Shown here in pieces: positions 1 to 13,153 of a DNA stretch of 64,000 bases. Under the pieces are notes generated by a model, which was given only the letters and a program-made list of their open reading frames with translations, had not been told where the DNA came from and made no database searches. A program made the position numbers and the translations under genes. The first letter of the stretch is position 1. Each line of letters opens with the position of its first letter. Source of the stretch: Labyrinthula sp. Ha (taxonomy: Eukaryota > Sar > Bigyra > Labyrinthulida > Labyrinthulaceae); contig JAALGZ010000017.1 of NCBI GenBank assembly GCA_015227615.1, positions 558,001 through 622,000 of the forward strand, in the 5' to 3' direction.

Positions 1-3000
1 TCCATCAATAACCTCAAAACCTATCCAAGACAACACGAGGTATAGAGTTTTCTTTGGCAACTAGGTTTAACACATAGTGAATTTCCCAATTTCTCATGAC
101 AGATCAAGGTAGTCACCATATATGGTGAGTTATAAAGAGTTATCTCATAGAATAAAGACTCTAATAAAAGTATTGTGTGTTCAACCACCTCAGCCTAATA
201 TTTTGTTCTAGTTCAATGATGACCTTCCATTACATAAAAATATTTGGAGGAGGGTCTTGAAAAACAAGCTAAACTTCAGTGGGGCATTTTTTATGAATTC
301 AATATACCTGTTAAAGACTAGAAGAAAGTATTTTAAGTTGCATGAACTGAAGAAATGGCTATTAAGAAATATCTTTATTCTTCTATTTCTTGGATTATTG
401 TTATGACTTCGATAAAGCCATCTTAGAATTATTTCAATTAACTAGTGCTAGTTTAATGTGAATATGATAAATTGTGGTTAGAAAATTGGATGTTCTTTTC
501 CGGATCCCTATTGCATCAAAAAAGTTAGTGAGAGAAAAGAAAAGGCGTATATTAAGTAGAGATTTAGATAGGTAGCGAGAAAAGTTCAGAAGCTTAAATT
601 TCAACTTTAGAGCTTTAGATTGATGTAAATAATGTCTTCTAACTCGCAGTATTTGTTGAGATACAAGTCAATGAATAATTTGTAAATTTGTGTCTTTGAT
701 TGATAGGTTAATTGTTAGGCGGTATTTACAGTAATGTCATACTGTGATAAAATAGTATGTAACTATCAAAGGAAGTCTTTGAGTAAGTTGGCTTTTGTTA
801 TCGCTTTTCTTCTGTGCATTTGGATGATTTTACTCTTAAAACAACTAAGATTTCTCCTTCTACAAGTTTTGACTTATGAAGAAGCTTGCTTCACTTGGTG
901 AGTTAGAATCTATACACATGATGAATTTTTAGGTTTCGATGACCAATTCACTTGCTCTAGTACCTAAGATACTCCATAGCATATTGCTGATTCCTCTTAC
1001 TTTACTCAAGGATATAATTGTGTTTGCAAACTGGTTGTAAAAAATATACTCTATGATCTTATTGTTAATCTCGCATATGTAAAATTCCAAAATTCATAAA
1101 GTTTGAGGATCCTTCGGGTATCGGTTTTGCATCCTTTATCTTATTTATTGGGTTATATTCCATCAAAATTTTTACTTCTGCATTTAACAAGATTATCTTT
1201 AAATAAACTAAATTCTTTTGTCAGGTAACCTATATTCTCTCGCTACTTATTGGTGAAACCTTTTGCATTTTAACTAATGATATTTCTCCTTAACATATCA
1301 CATACAGAATGATAAGATTTTGGAAGTCTTATGTCTCTAGCTTGTATTTCTTAACATTTACATGTTCCATACATTTCAATTAATACTATCTTATACCATC
1401 ATGTTAGTCCATTTTATAAGATATGACCCAAAAGAAACTTGGCCTCATACAACCATCCTGTGTTTGGATAAACACATTTCACCGGAGGATCTATTTATTA
1501 TAGTATCACGGTTTATAAGTATATGACATATATATAGCATTGCACAGTATCCTGGTTGAGATATTAATTACTCTTTAGGATCAAAATATATAATTCTATT
1601 GGCCTACTAGATAAATAACTATTTTCAAGGAATATTAATTCCAATGTAATATGTCCAATGCTATAGGTACAATGAACTCTTTTTCTGACATTTGTAATAT
1701 ACTTGAGCCTCATCAAATACATAAAATGATTTACCTTTATTGATTCTATTTTCAATATATTTTACATAAGTATATACAAGTAGAAAACGCCTTGCAATCT
1801 TTTTGCATATTTTCCACTGACAGGTATATGACTTGCTACCTTTATATAACAGTAATTCATAGATCATAACAGCTGTTACTTTTATGACTTACTTTCTTTG
1901 TCTCTTATACTACGAGTAGCTATTGCCTCGTTGTTTCTAACACAAAAATTATTACAGTTTATCCTCCGTCAAATTTTTTTTTATTCCAGGTATTAACTTT
2001 AAAAAAGGTGTTACTATTTTCGATTATTCCTTTATGGGCCAAATGCGAGCTATATTACCTATAATCTCAAACATCAGACATTGTTTCAAATACGATGATA
2101 ATGGATTATGATTATCATATTTGTTCTGAGAAAAATATGAGTTATTATCAAATTTTGTATTGTTGTTTCTTAGATAAAGATATCTGTGGGAAATAAGAAC
2201 GAAGTATATAACCTTGCTACTACAAGCAATTTAGTTATTATAACATAATAACAATAGTCTTATTGATATTTTATTGGAGAATGGAGTAATTACTCTAACG
2301 GGTTAAGATGGATTTGATGTATGATTATATAAAGAATAATCTAAGATATACAAAAATTTTCGCTACAATATTGCATTTTTAGCATATTTTGGGTCTAACA
2401 CTTAATGGCTTCTACTTCTACGGCAAAATATATTTTATTTTATTTTAATGGCTGCAATTCAATTGACAAAAATCTACACTAAAACATCAATCACTATAAT
2501 TGGATAAACTTTTTAGCAAAAAAAAATGCTGCCAGTAATCTACTTATTTGGCAATAAAACTATACAAGGTTCATGATTAAGCGGACGGTAAAATCATCTT
2601 GATACATCTGCATTGCTTAGAAGATTTCAATCATGATAAGAGTCCTAAATTTCATCATTAAAATGGATTGGTTCGGTACAAATAAGATGAAAAACTTGCT
2701 TACGGAATCTCTCTTAAAGAAATTCTAATTATGATAAATACATCCTGATAATCTAATGAATTTGAATATATCTCTAGTATCCTTACAGGTATCAGTGCAA
2801 GTAAATATGTTGAGTTAGGGTTACAAAACTTACGTGGTAATATTACCAATCACTATAATCGATAAATGAACTTCTGCCATTTGAATAGATGTCTGGGGGG
2901 ATATTATTTTCTTTGAAAACCAATACTTATCCAATGTATGAAAATCCCCAAGAACTAAGCCTTTTGACATTTAATCTCTTAAAACGGGTCAAAGGAATTA

Positions 3001-5620
3001 ATCGTAGAGTAGATGCATTGCACTCATATAAACACAAACTTTAAAATTATAGCATGCTCACGTTTATCCCTTCGAAAGCGACTATAGAACGCCAATTTGT
3101 AATTTGAATTTAATTAGTAGAACAAACTAATGATATCTTTTATTTATCTAGTTTCAGGAGTAACATTCTATCCAAAGGCATATTCTAGCCTATAATTCCA
3201 TATATTTGCAACACATTACATTTTTTATGCATCATCTTGTTTAATTTTTTCAAGCATCAAGAAAACAATGCTGACGAAGCACATTGCTATGATTTACTAT
3301 AATCATCAAGTGAATTATATTTGGAGCTTTATAAAAAAATATTTCTAATTAGGGTCTCATTTTGAAATTGTATTCTTTTTGTATGTACTTAATGGAATAC
3401 TAAAATAAATGTTTTATGTATTTATCCTCGCTATTAGCCCAAATTTCATAAGATTAATTTAATACGAGTACAACTTAATGGTTAAAGTTTCAATTTCATT
3501 ATACTTATATACAATAAGATGATGTTGGAAATCAACGGTTAATACTTTAACAAAGTATGTCATATATCCACAGTATCTTAGTCAATGTTACTATCAACAT
3601 AGAGGCCATTCTTTATCAAAAGCAGAATATATGTATATTTGCTCCTTAGGGACCATTATAGATTTCTCTAAGATAATTAGTAGACTAGAATTAGCGAGGA
3701 AAATATTCTCATAAGAGAAAACTAGTTTGATATCAAAATACCTAGTGTAACTGTGATATATTATCCGTGACTTTGGGATAACTCTATCTTAAACTCAGAA
3801 CATGTTAGCCAATAGGGCGATGATTCCTCCCAAATAAGTTTTACCGATATCTTTCACATTAGTTACTAAGAATAATTAACATACATACCTTGAAGTTAGC
3901 ATCGAATATGTGAGTGATAAATTATTCTGGAACAGTAGCATATATATGGGAAATTCTTAGGTTTCATATGTACGTTAAGATATTTTAGCTAAGGGAAAAT
4001 TGTTTTAATAGTCAAGTTTAATTTTGGAGATTAAAATCTAAATTAAATAGGAATAAGATAGCAGGAAATCTTCTTTATCAATGTAGCTTCACATTTTTAA
4101 CTCCTTTTGAACAATTTAATGGAAGTTCTTCCTTCACACAATAGCCTCAGATTCCGCATTAGATAAAACTTATTATATTTTTTTATATAATTAAAGAAAT
4201 AAACCAAGCTTTTTTCAAATAAAATGGATCATTCACCAGAAAAAAGACATGTTAATCCTGACTGAATATTTTTTCATCGCTATAGCTCTGTTAACCTATA
4301 GATCCAGAGGCAATTGCTATTGTTCAGTTAGTCTCTTGGCATAAGAGTGTTCTTTTTATTATTTTACAAATGATCTTCATTCACAGAGCAATTTTTAATA
4401 GAGTAAAATACACCTTAATTATGTAAAGCAATTTAGAAAATAGGCCCTAGTTAGATACCAAATATTGTTCTTTGTAAGTGTTGGTATCAGTTGCAGGAAT
4501 TAGATGACATCACCCATATAAATGTAGAGTGCTTAGAGCTAATGACTCGGTAGGCTTATTTTCATTCGTTTTAGTAAACACCCCTTATTTGGTAGAATAA
4601 AATTATACGATCAAGGATCGATAAGCCAATTTATAAGTTTTATCTTTAAGTTGAGAATATCAGACTTCTATCCTGAGGAATGCAGGTATATCTACTATTA
4701 AAAAAAATGGTGTGCTTTCTGATTCAGCTCCAGAATAAGCTAAAATATATCAGGAAAATAAAGTTAGTTAAACAAGAGTTGTTAAATTAACTATAGATTT
4801 CCAAGTAGCATTCAATAATAAGTAATTCCATATAGGTAGCAAAAAAGAAACCATTGGTATAGATTAACTCCAATTGGTGTACCAAGTAATTATGAATTTT
4901 ATACAACCTTGAACTACCCAATAAGAAGTGACAATCAAACTTGATATTAAAGATGAAATATATATACATTTACTTTCTAATGATATGCTACATGCAAATC
5001 GAAAAGAACTAGATGATGACTTCCATTACCTACCCATAGAACTACACTCATGAAGTTCCTATATATGTAAGAACCTATTTATTAGATTACAAGTAAAAAG
5101 AAAGTTAAGGTTAGAGATAATGTATAAAATAAAAAATGAAGAAAAGAATTTAAATTTCATAACTCTTAAAACCAGCCAGAATTTGGGCTCTGGCATGGAA
5201 TTGATACATTGCAATTTAGGAGAGATATGTATGTGATCACAGCTTTAGGATTTTGATAGTTGCTATGATTGTATCAAAATAAATTTGACCCATATAGTGA
5301 TAAATTAATTATTTGTTCTAATTCCGCTCCTACTTTTTATATCACTTTGAATAAATATCATTCATGCTCTGTGCGTTATTGGATTATTGAAGCGTGTTCC
5401 AAATAAAAGCTGTTTGCCCTGCCTCGGATACACTTCTAGGTGTGATGCAAATGAACTCTAAGGTGGACAAATGCTAGAAATTGTAATTTGCTTCATAACT
5501 GTTAACTTTTATTTTTTTAAATGATTTACTAAGGAGAAAGAAATAATTTAATCGAAGAAGACCCAGTCATGAGCAACAATTTCAATATAGCATTGTCAGC
5601 AAAACCTTAGCTATTAAATG
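1..5620. other. Gene-poor AT-rich stretch
   Basis: No reading frame longer than about 70 codons and no recognisable domain, tRNA or terminal repeat was seen on either strand. The sequence is AT-rich and looks like neutrally drifting intergenic DNA. I cannot exclude very old transposon remains. Confidence 0.6.
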
Positions 5621-5629
5621 GTGAAATCA

Positions 5630-7330
5630 CAGGTGAACAGCAATAGAGAAAGAAAAATTGCTCTTCCTGGCCAAAAAAAATGCTTAATTCTTGTCAAATA
5701 TAAGCCCTTAAATATTTCTTATATACGTATATATTTAATGAATACTAGAAATCCTTCCGTTCTTTTGAAAATTTCGAGAAACCTTCCATAGCCAAGAAAT
5801 ATCATTTGTACACCGATAAAAAAAACAAAAATCATGCCAGGAATATCAAAAAAAAATTCAGAGATCATTTTTTTATCGCTCTGACTTATTTTTGGTCTGA
5901 GATAAGGAACTATAAGAACATATTATGGAGGAAAAAACTACTTTGGATATGCGCTGTTTTGTTTCTTCGTTTTACCTGTTGTTACTATATTTGACTATTG
6001 TGTTTATTTAGACTCAATATGACATTACTACAAGTGGAAGATTTTAATAATTTTGAACTTTACGTCTATATTTACTATTACTTTACACGCCTTCCCGAAC
6101 CTAAGCTTTTAGCAGCAAACGGAAATAACTTCATCGCACCCTTTATATTATTTATTTACGGCCTATTATAGTCTTACTTAGAGTTGGCTTTACTTTCTGT
6201 TTGAGAATAAAATCAAACGACAAATTACAGCGCGGCGACAACGTCAATTGGTAAAACTAGCACCGGTGTAACTAGAGATAGTTATATTTTCCATATTAAA
6301 AATAAACTAAATAAAATATAAAATATTATGAAAAAGAGGAAGATTGAAAGGAAGGAAAATTGTGATATATATCTTATATTCAACAAATACTTGGATGAAG
6401 TTATTGTTCGAGTTCAACACAAAGTATTAAACTTGATGTTGATGAAGACCAGGAGTATATTAAAAATTTTTGTGAAAGTGATAATACGCTAGTTGATCTT
6501 TGGGAAACACCTTCTATGAAACAGGAAAAGATTGAAACTTTTCTTAGACTATTTTAAAAAGATAAGATATCTAGAACAAGTTTTCCTTGTATTGAACTGT
6601 CTTATTTATTCCAAATCATTCAAAAAATTATTGATAAACTGAAGATGAGTTTGAGTATTAATAAACTTGTTATCTCTTCATCGTTATATCATGTTGATTT
6701 GGAAAAATACAAAGTGTTAAGAAACTTTATAATAAATAAGTCAAGTGAGTTTAAAATAGTATTTTATTATCCTTTTGATATGCTTCTAGAATATAGTGAT
6801 AGTTTCCTTTATGAGAAACAGCAAATAAATATTATGAATACATGTTCTGAAGTTATTTTTCCGAATAAAGATTTATATATTATATTTGGAAGTTCTCCCT
6901 TCCGAAGAGAATTCCTATTGCTCAGAAGACAGTTGTTCTGTTTCTGTTCTTGTAAAGCGTTAATGCGTACCTTCGTAGGCTTCTGTTACCATTATGATTC
7001 TCAAGAGTTTTGTTCATTTATCTTGAAGACAGTTTCAGTTGGTTTAGCTAAGAAACTCAGAAGATTTGGAACAGAATATTCTGTTAAAACTGAAGCTGAT
7101 TTTTATATAATAAATAAACTACTGTGGAATGTGGGAACAAATTTTGAAGACATAGTATACAGCTGGAAACACTTTAAAGAAAACAAAAAGTTAAAAAAGC
7201 ATTTTCTATGGGTACTTAATAAGAAAAGAAACATAAAATAGTTTTCTATTTACTTTTCAATATTAATTGTAAAGGAATTGCTCTTGTATATTGATTTAAA
7301 GTCTCACCAGTTTGTATTTTTTCTTTAGCT
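5630..7330 (+). repeat. Duplicated segment, copy A
   Basis: This segment is homologous to 49610-50950. The match starts about 700 bases before the coding part, runs through the broken gene at 6328-7241 and fades about 90 bases after it. A shared upstream block lies near 5680-5760 and 49675-49750 (for example the word TTAATTCTTGTCAAATATAA in both). Copy A carries about 400 extra bases, roughly 5880-6290, that copy B lacks. Boundaries were judged by eye. Confidence 0.8.
6328..7241 (+). pseudogene. Broken member of an unrecognised protein family (copy A)
   Basis: I do not recognise this family. The reading frame appears to start at the ATG at 6328 and ends with TAG at 7239-7241, which would give roughly 300 residues if intact. 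Two lesions are visible against copy B at 49901. One base is missing near 6420 (CAACACAAAG here, CAACACGAAAG in copy B), which shifts the frame. An in-frame TAA sits at about 6554, where copy B has CAA. From about 6560 to the end the frame is open, about 225 codons, with a Cys-Ser-Cys-Lys-Ala-Leu motif near 6945. The best-kept block encodes Leu-Trp-Glu-Thr-Pro-Ser-Met-Lys-Gln-Glu and differs from copy B at about three of 80 bases. No signal peptide or clear membrane segment is visible. It lies alone in a gene-poor region, so its context gives no hint of function. An N-terminal intron or a downstream start could still make it expressed, but decay is the simpler reading. Confidence 0.7.
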
Positions 7331-7716
7331 CTCAAGAAATACGAAAACAAAAACCGAATGAACTTTTTAAAACTTACTTCTTCTCTGATAACTAATGTGA
7401 TTAAACCTTTATGTTAAAATAATATCTTTTCTCATTACAAACTCTTGTCATTTCATATTCTTCATTTTAACAAATTTATCGCATATTTAAAATATACACT
7501 TTGTAGATTTGAATGAAACTGAAGATTATGGTAAAGAAAACAATGAAGAGTTACTTTGGTTATTTTAATACATATACCTTTTTCTAATAATTTTTTTCAA
7601 TAGTTTTTCCTTAAATCTATTAACTCATAATTATCAAGTTAACAAAGTTGAATAAACTTACTTAATAGAAGAAATGTAAACTTTGTGTTTCTATTTCAAG
7701 CGTAGTGAATGTAAAA

Positions 7717-7965
7717 ATGAAATTATTTGTTTCTTTGTATTTTTTTATTTTGAATCTGATTTTTTCAGAAGAGAATATTATTTTGATTCACAATATTATT
7801 TTCAAATTGATATCAAATGCAAGAACAGAAAGTAAACCTATTTTGAAGCTCGATTATTGTTTTTGCATCAAATTCTACTCGAACTGTTTTAATGAAAGAA
7901 ATTTTGGAATGCCAAAATCAATAAGAAATTTAATGAAATTTATACTTTTTTCAGTATCTTTGTAA
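7717..7965 (+). CDS. Possible small secreted protein (weak)
   Basis: An 82-codon frame starts at the ATG at 7717. Its first 20 or so residues (MKLFVSLYFFILNLIFS) look like a signal peptide, followed by a stretch with three cysteines. It lies about 470 bases downstream of the copy A family member, and no matching frame was seen after copy B. An AT-rich sequence makes hydrophobic frames of this size by chance, so this is only a candidate. Confidence 0.2.
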   Translation: MKLFVSLYFFILNLIFSEENIILIHNIIFKLISNARTESKPILKLDYCFCIKFYSNCFNERNFGMPKSIRNLMKFILFSVSL

Positions 7966-7969
7966 AAAA

Positions 7970-10900
7970 TTTAATAAAATAAATATTTCTAACTCTCTTG
8001 GAGACATCTTTTAAACATTCAACTCTTACATCATATCTTCAAAAGTTCTCATAATGGTTTTTATTTATTACCTTCTCAAAATCTGTGTCCAACAACAAAA
8101 TATTTAAAATCTAAAAGAAAATTCATTGTTTATAGAATGAAATATTGTCTTCTTTCAGATCACTCAGCAAAAAAAATCATATTCTTAGCACAGAGTTCTT
8201 CCATAAACACAAATGAAAAGTCTATCAATCAGATTCAATTTAAATAAAAATTATACAATAGATATAAAAGATAGAATTAGTTTTTTTTTCATTTTAAGTT
8301 TTTTGTAGGCATTTTTCTCGATGCAAAATCAAAACGTGATCGAAATGCCTTTACGTCTTGGTTGCTCCAATTTTGCATTATGACTTACGAATACCCGACT
8401 GAGTTAAAATAAAATTTTATGACTTATCCAAATATTAAATCTATTTATCTCCGTAGAACAATTCTATAATCAAACTCGATGGATAGATAATTTCTTAAAT
8501 GAATGTTATTGTCTTTTTTTTGAAAATCCAACTATTCATTCTTGAAACACATAACTGATGACGTGGCATAGTGTATACATGTAAATATTTAACTCTATAA
8601 AAAATATTCCTGTAGACTAGTTTTTGCACTATAAGACCTTCTTTTTTCTTTGTTGTTTGAGCAATAATTATATTCAGAATGAGTTATTTGTAAGATTAAT
8701 TTGGACTTGTTACCCTGCTCTATGTACAAGTGATCTTGAACCTCTCACCACTATAACTCCTGTACTATTATATATAAACAAAAAATAACATAAATGGTGC
8801 TATGGCATTAGCTTTCCTACAATCAACTAGTGAAATTATGTTAAATATTTTTATTTATAATAATTAAAAATGATTACCTAGGAGTATCAGTCGTCTCTTC
8901 CTTCCTTTCTGGGAAATCTCAAGTCAATATAACAAGGAGGAAGTTGTAAACATTGCGCACGAGATTGTTCATCTGATACTTTAAAGCTTTCCAAAATTAA
9001 AAAAAATTGTTTCAGTAATTAAATTGGTTCCTATATAATATGCTTGATTAGATTTTAGGCTATGGATAGTTTAGTATTGATTCGGATGACAGAACCCAGA
9101 ATGAGACCAATGGACTCCCATTCACATATCTTGTTACCTAAAGAGTGTGAAAGAATGTTTAAAGATTTATTTATAGATTTAATTACATTTTTTTTTGTAC
9201 TCTTTAACTGTACATTGTGACATGTTTCCTTCACGTGGCTATTGAAGAATGTTTGGTGGGTTTATTCTTTAACTGGATATCATTTTGGTTTAAGATGCTT
9301 CATGTTATTTTAAACCAGATATTCTGTTGGTAAAGACTAGGTCAGAATTAATAAATGTTATTAAATAGGATAATTATTTTTCGTTAAATATTATATCTCT
9401 TTAGCTTCTTGATTAAGGAGCGAACTTGTTGTATTTTACTACGACCCTAACAAGCACGATTTATCATGCTGATCTAAAAAAGATTATACCTTATTTTTAC
9501 ATATCTTGTCGTTTTGAATATGTGGTTATTTGATTTGGCATAAAAGGAAGATCCAAGCCTTTCAGAAGGTTAGTAGAATTAAGATTTAAGCTATGATGGA
9601 TGGTCCCTTCCATTGCATAAGGATTTAGTTTTCGCTTAAGCATACAGTTTTTAGAGCTTTTTGGTAGAATTCCCATTTCCAGTTAAATATTACTTGCCAT
9701 ATTATATGAATTATGAGTTATCTAACAGAACTTTATGATTTGTTTCTGCTTGTCTGTGTTTGGTCTATATTATTTCTTGTTTCACTAAGATATTTCTTAT
9801 TCCTAGTTCTCAATTATTTACAAAGGATCTTGGTATGGAAATATATTCCCTACTAATGTCAACTTTGTTATATTTCACAACTACAAAAAATACATATTAT
9901 GTGCTCTTAAATCTTTTCATGGAGCTATATTTCTAGTATCTTTTAGGAACATTTTCATGAATTGAATCTTCTGGAACACTATCTAAACATATCTAAATAA
10001 CCTGAACGAGCCAATACTTTGTAAGCTACAGCAGTCATCTAAGCTATTACGCGATGATTCATTTTTCTTTATTCTGTATCTATTTGGTTAGAAAAGCATG
10101 TATATTTATGTATGAGGTATTTTACGGAAACAAGGCTTTACACAATTGGTGAAGTGATATTTTTTCTGGTATATAAATGCTCCTAAGTTTTAATACCATA
10201 CTAAAGGTTGAGACTCTATAATCTCAATTTACGAATCCTCTTCTTCGCTGACATTTACTTTAAATCTTCGTCTGGGGACGAATTTGCTTCTTATCTTTTT
10301 TCTTTCTGATATTTTGTATTTACTCGTATAGCTGGTAAATTTTTGAAAAAGCTATAAGCACAATGAAAACTAAACTATATGTCACATTCCAAAAACTAAA
10401 GTTTCTAAATGATATTTTTACATTGCAATCATGGTCACTCAAACTTTTTCCAGGGTATGTCCATGAAACCTTTATTTAATTCGTGCGAATATTAAAGTTC
10501 GAGAGATTGCCTAGATTTCTTTTTTCATGAATGAACAGGTTTAACTCATTATCATTGTATCATATTGCAAAAACCTAGTCTGCGCGAGCTTTATATCGAA
10601 ACATGGTTTTGTAGAAGGTTGTTCGAATAAATCGGAACTTCTTACTCCCTTGATATACCTAGTTATGCAATTATATAAAAATCAAACCAAGTATGAGTAA
10701 AGACTTCCAGAATTAATAATTAAATATATATGCTAACAGAAATCTTCTCAACTCTTTGAAACTTAGCCTTCTAGTACAGATGTAAAATGCTTTAAATTAA
10801 CTTTTTTGCCAATCATGTTTACGCTAAGATAAGAGTAGAAATAGATCTGGTATATTACCAAATCACTTCTAGCAACTTACAATAGGCATTTGAGGGAGCA

Positions 10901-11390
10901 GTACCCTTCAAAAAATATTTACATTTTGTAGCAGGTGCTATGAGGTTGAAAATAGAATACATGGACTCCCTATAACTCGCTTGGAAGCCAGTTCCTTATT
11001 CCAATATTGGGTTTAGCCTTTAAATAGTTATGTGAATTATATAATTGAGTGCAGAACTTAGTAGACCAATAGGGAGATATGATGCTGGGTTATTCACTTA
11101 CCGGTGTGTCTTATTGTAATGTAGTAGATTTCCTCTACATTATTTCTTTATTAATTTTGACTAAAAGTTCTCATTACTATAAATTTCAAACGAATTTTTT
11201 TTTCACAATATTCTTTACATAACTTCAACATCAAATAATTAAACTAAAGAAATTAATTCTTATATCTTATTATTTTCACTCTATTTACAGTTTCAGTAAT
11301 AAATGTCCCGTGTTCCAAAAAGTAACTACTTAAATAACCAATTCATCTATTAGATATTGGATATTTCTGAAAGGTAAGAAACTAAAAGAA
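7970..11390. other. Gene-poor AT-rich stretch
   Basis: No convincing gene, RNA or repeat was seen here. Only short chance-length frames are present. Confidence 0.6.
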
Positions 11391-11404
11391 AAAGGTATAA
11401 AACT

Positions 11405-11644
11405 ATGAAACCATGGCACAAACTTCAAGTTATGTTTGAGAAATTTAAAGATAAATTAACAAAAGATATCTATACTTTCTTACCTGGTTCTCTGTCACAT
11501 CCAGTTCAAACAACGACATCAAAGCAATTGGGTAGTTTATTTTTTGCTAACTGTCATTACTTAACACAAGAATTTATTAAGAATAAAGTAATAAAATTAA
11601 GAGGAGTTCTAAGAGAAAAGAGATGCTGCAAACGAATTTTCTGA
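11405..11644 (+). CDS. Small hypothetical protein, 79 aa or slightly longer
   Basis: This ATG-started frame sits at the left edge of the gene island, convergent with the transporter that ends at 11972. The product is basic and has no obvious membrane segment. Its codon texture (Lys, Phe, Leu and Thr codons in mixed use) looks more like the neighbouring genes than like the desert. A GT...AG stretch at 11586-11611 (26 nt) could be an intron that would replace the last residues. Its acceptor ends in AAG rather than the TAG or CAG of the sure introns here, so I do not assume it. I do not recognise the protein. Confidence 0.4.
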   Translation: MKPWHKLQVMFEKFKDKLTKDIYTFLPGSLSHPVQTTTSKQLGSLFFANCHYLTQEFIKNKVIKLRGVLREKRCCKRIF

Positions 11645-11971
11645 AAGGTTCTTTCAAAGCAGCAGATATGACCAAGCGAACATAAGGTGAAGAAAAAAAA
11701 AAAAAAAACGAACTATCTTTTTGAAATCTTTGCTTCCTATATTTTGACATGAAATTTATTACTATATATGTTTGTTGGAGTGGGTTGCGCAGAAAAATTA
11801 AACTCCAAGCAAACAAGAGGGAATTAAACAGCAGAGAAAGAAGTGTTTGTTTTATCAAAAGCTTTATTTTTTTTCTTTCTTACCAAGATTATATCTAAGA
11901 ATTTAAAAGCAAGAGATATCATTCAAACAAAAACTATAAAATTTATGTTTTAATAAATACTTCTAACAAGT

Positions 11972-13066
11972 CTAGGCAACTTCAACTCCTTGACTAGACT
12001 CTTCACTTGTCTTTCTTTCTTTACTCTTTTCTTCTTCAACAACTTCCTTTTCAAAGTATCCTTTAATCTTACTTTCGAAACGAAACAACACAACTGCAAT
12101 ATACACAATCACAACACCAACAACTCTAGTTGCTGTTAAATCCACTTTTTCTGCTTCAATTAATCCAAATGTATCTATCAAGAGCGAACTTACTAATTGC
12201 CCTGCAACACAAAGTGTCAAAAAAACTCCCAGTCCAATCCGTGGAGCTAAGACTATACTCGCAAAAACAAAAATTGTTCCAAGTGGTCCACCCCAAAACT
12301 TCCATACTTCAATCTCATCTAAATTATTCAAATCTAATTTTTCTCCACTAAATGCAATTGCTATAAAGATTGCTGGAATTAACCAAAGGGTTCCCATTGT
12401 AAAACTTAGAAGAGTTACTCGATGAGGAAAGGTTTTCAATAGTGTCACTACTTTATGGTTCATAGGTGATTGAATTCCAAACCCTAATCCAGAGCAAACT
12501 GAAAGAAACGTATAAAGAATCAACTCACCTGTAGAAAGATTCGTTTCTTCTAAGCTATCACCAAGTCGATCAAGTACAGAAACCAAAGATCCAAGGATAA
12601 CAAAAAACACTGCAAAGAGTCTGAACTTCGTAGGAGGGATCTTTTGAAGCCCGAATAGGCCAATGCGATCAGCGGTTAAGGATGAAAGCATTTGCCCACA
12701 GATTAAGGAGACGAAAAAGAGGCTATAACCAACCTTATCCCCGAGGAAAGCGGCAAAAGCAACATAAAGGGCTCCAAGAAGACCAGGGATGATAAGGAGA
12801 TATACAGGAACTGTCTTTAAGCTAGATATGTTATCTTTGTTGAGAATTTTCCTTGGTGAATCTATTTCAAACGTTTTCTTACTTTCTTTTGCTGCAGGTC
12901 TGATCCAGTACACCAGGCTTAGTACAACACTGCCGCCGAAAAAAGAAACAAACCCTGGTGCCATAGCGTTGTTTAGAGGATCTAATAGCGTCGCATTAAT
13001 ACTAGCTTGGATTGGAAGTAGGAGTCCAACAAAGAAGGAAAACAAAAGATCACCAAAAAGTCGCAT
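11972..13066 (-). CDS. DMT-superfamily transporter of the YdcZ (DUF606) type
   Basis: A 364-residue membrane protein with about ten hydrophobic segments. It begins MRLFGDLLFSFFVGLLLPIQ, followed by Ala-Ser-Ile-Asn and a Gly-Phe-Val-Ser-Phe-Phe-Gly-Gly stretch. That opening, with polar residues inside helix 1, is typical of the YdcZ branch of the drug/metabolite transporter superfamily. A second, similar half begins near residue 200, matching the duplicated layout of the family. The last 35 residues are a charged cytoplasmic tail rich in Glu, Lys and Ser. The substrate is unknown; no residue here predicts it. The family is commonest in bacteria and also occurs in some fungi and other microbial eukaryotes. 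Base and codon use matches the neighbours, so this is not recent contamination. It is divergent with the ORF at 13154 (87 bases between starts). No intron is needed. Confidence 0.85.
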   Translation of the reverse strand: MRLFGDLLFSFFVGLLLPIQASINATLLDPLNNAMAPGFVSFFGGSVVLSLVYWIRPAAKESKKTFEIDSPRKILNKDNISSLKTVPVYLLIIPGLLGALYVAFAAFLGDKVGYSLFFVSLICGQMLSSLTADRIGLFGLQKIPPTKFRLFAVFFVILGSLVSVLDRLGDSLEETNLSTGELILYTFLSVCSGLGFGIQSPMNHKVVTLLKTFPHRVTLLSFTMGTLWLIPAIFIAIAFSGEKLDLNNLDEIEVWKFWGGPLGTIFVFASIVLAPRIGLGVFLTLCVAGQLVSSLLIDTFGLIEAEKVDLTATRVVGVVIVYIAVVLFRFESKIKGYFEKEVVEEEKSKERKTSEESSQGVEVA

Positions 13067-13153
13067 ATTTTTTTTCTTTTTGATTAAATTAAACGGTCAA
13101 GATTTGTTCTCTGAAGCAACGGATATTTAACCTAAATCACCGGCCCAAGCGGA

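Noticed and set aside
5806-5994. 62-codon ORF in the copy A extra segment
   Set aside because: It lacks an ATG start, has no homolog in copy B and reads as Lys/Asn-rich chance coding.
12130-13130. Plus-strand ORFs of 73 and 113 codons over the transporter gene
   Set aside because: They are antisense shadows of the transporter coding region, with no conserved features.
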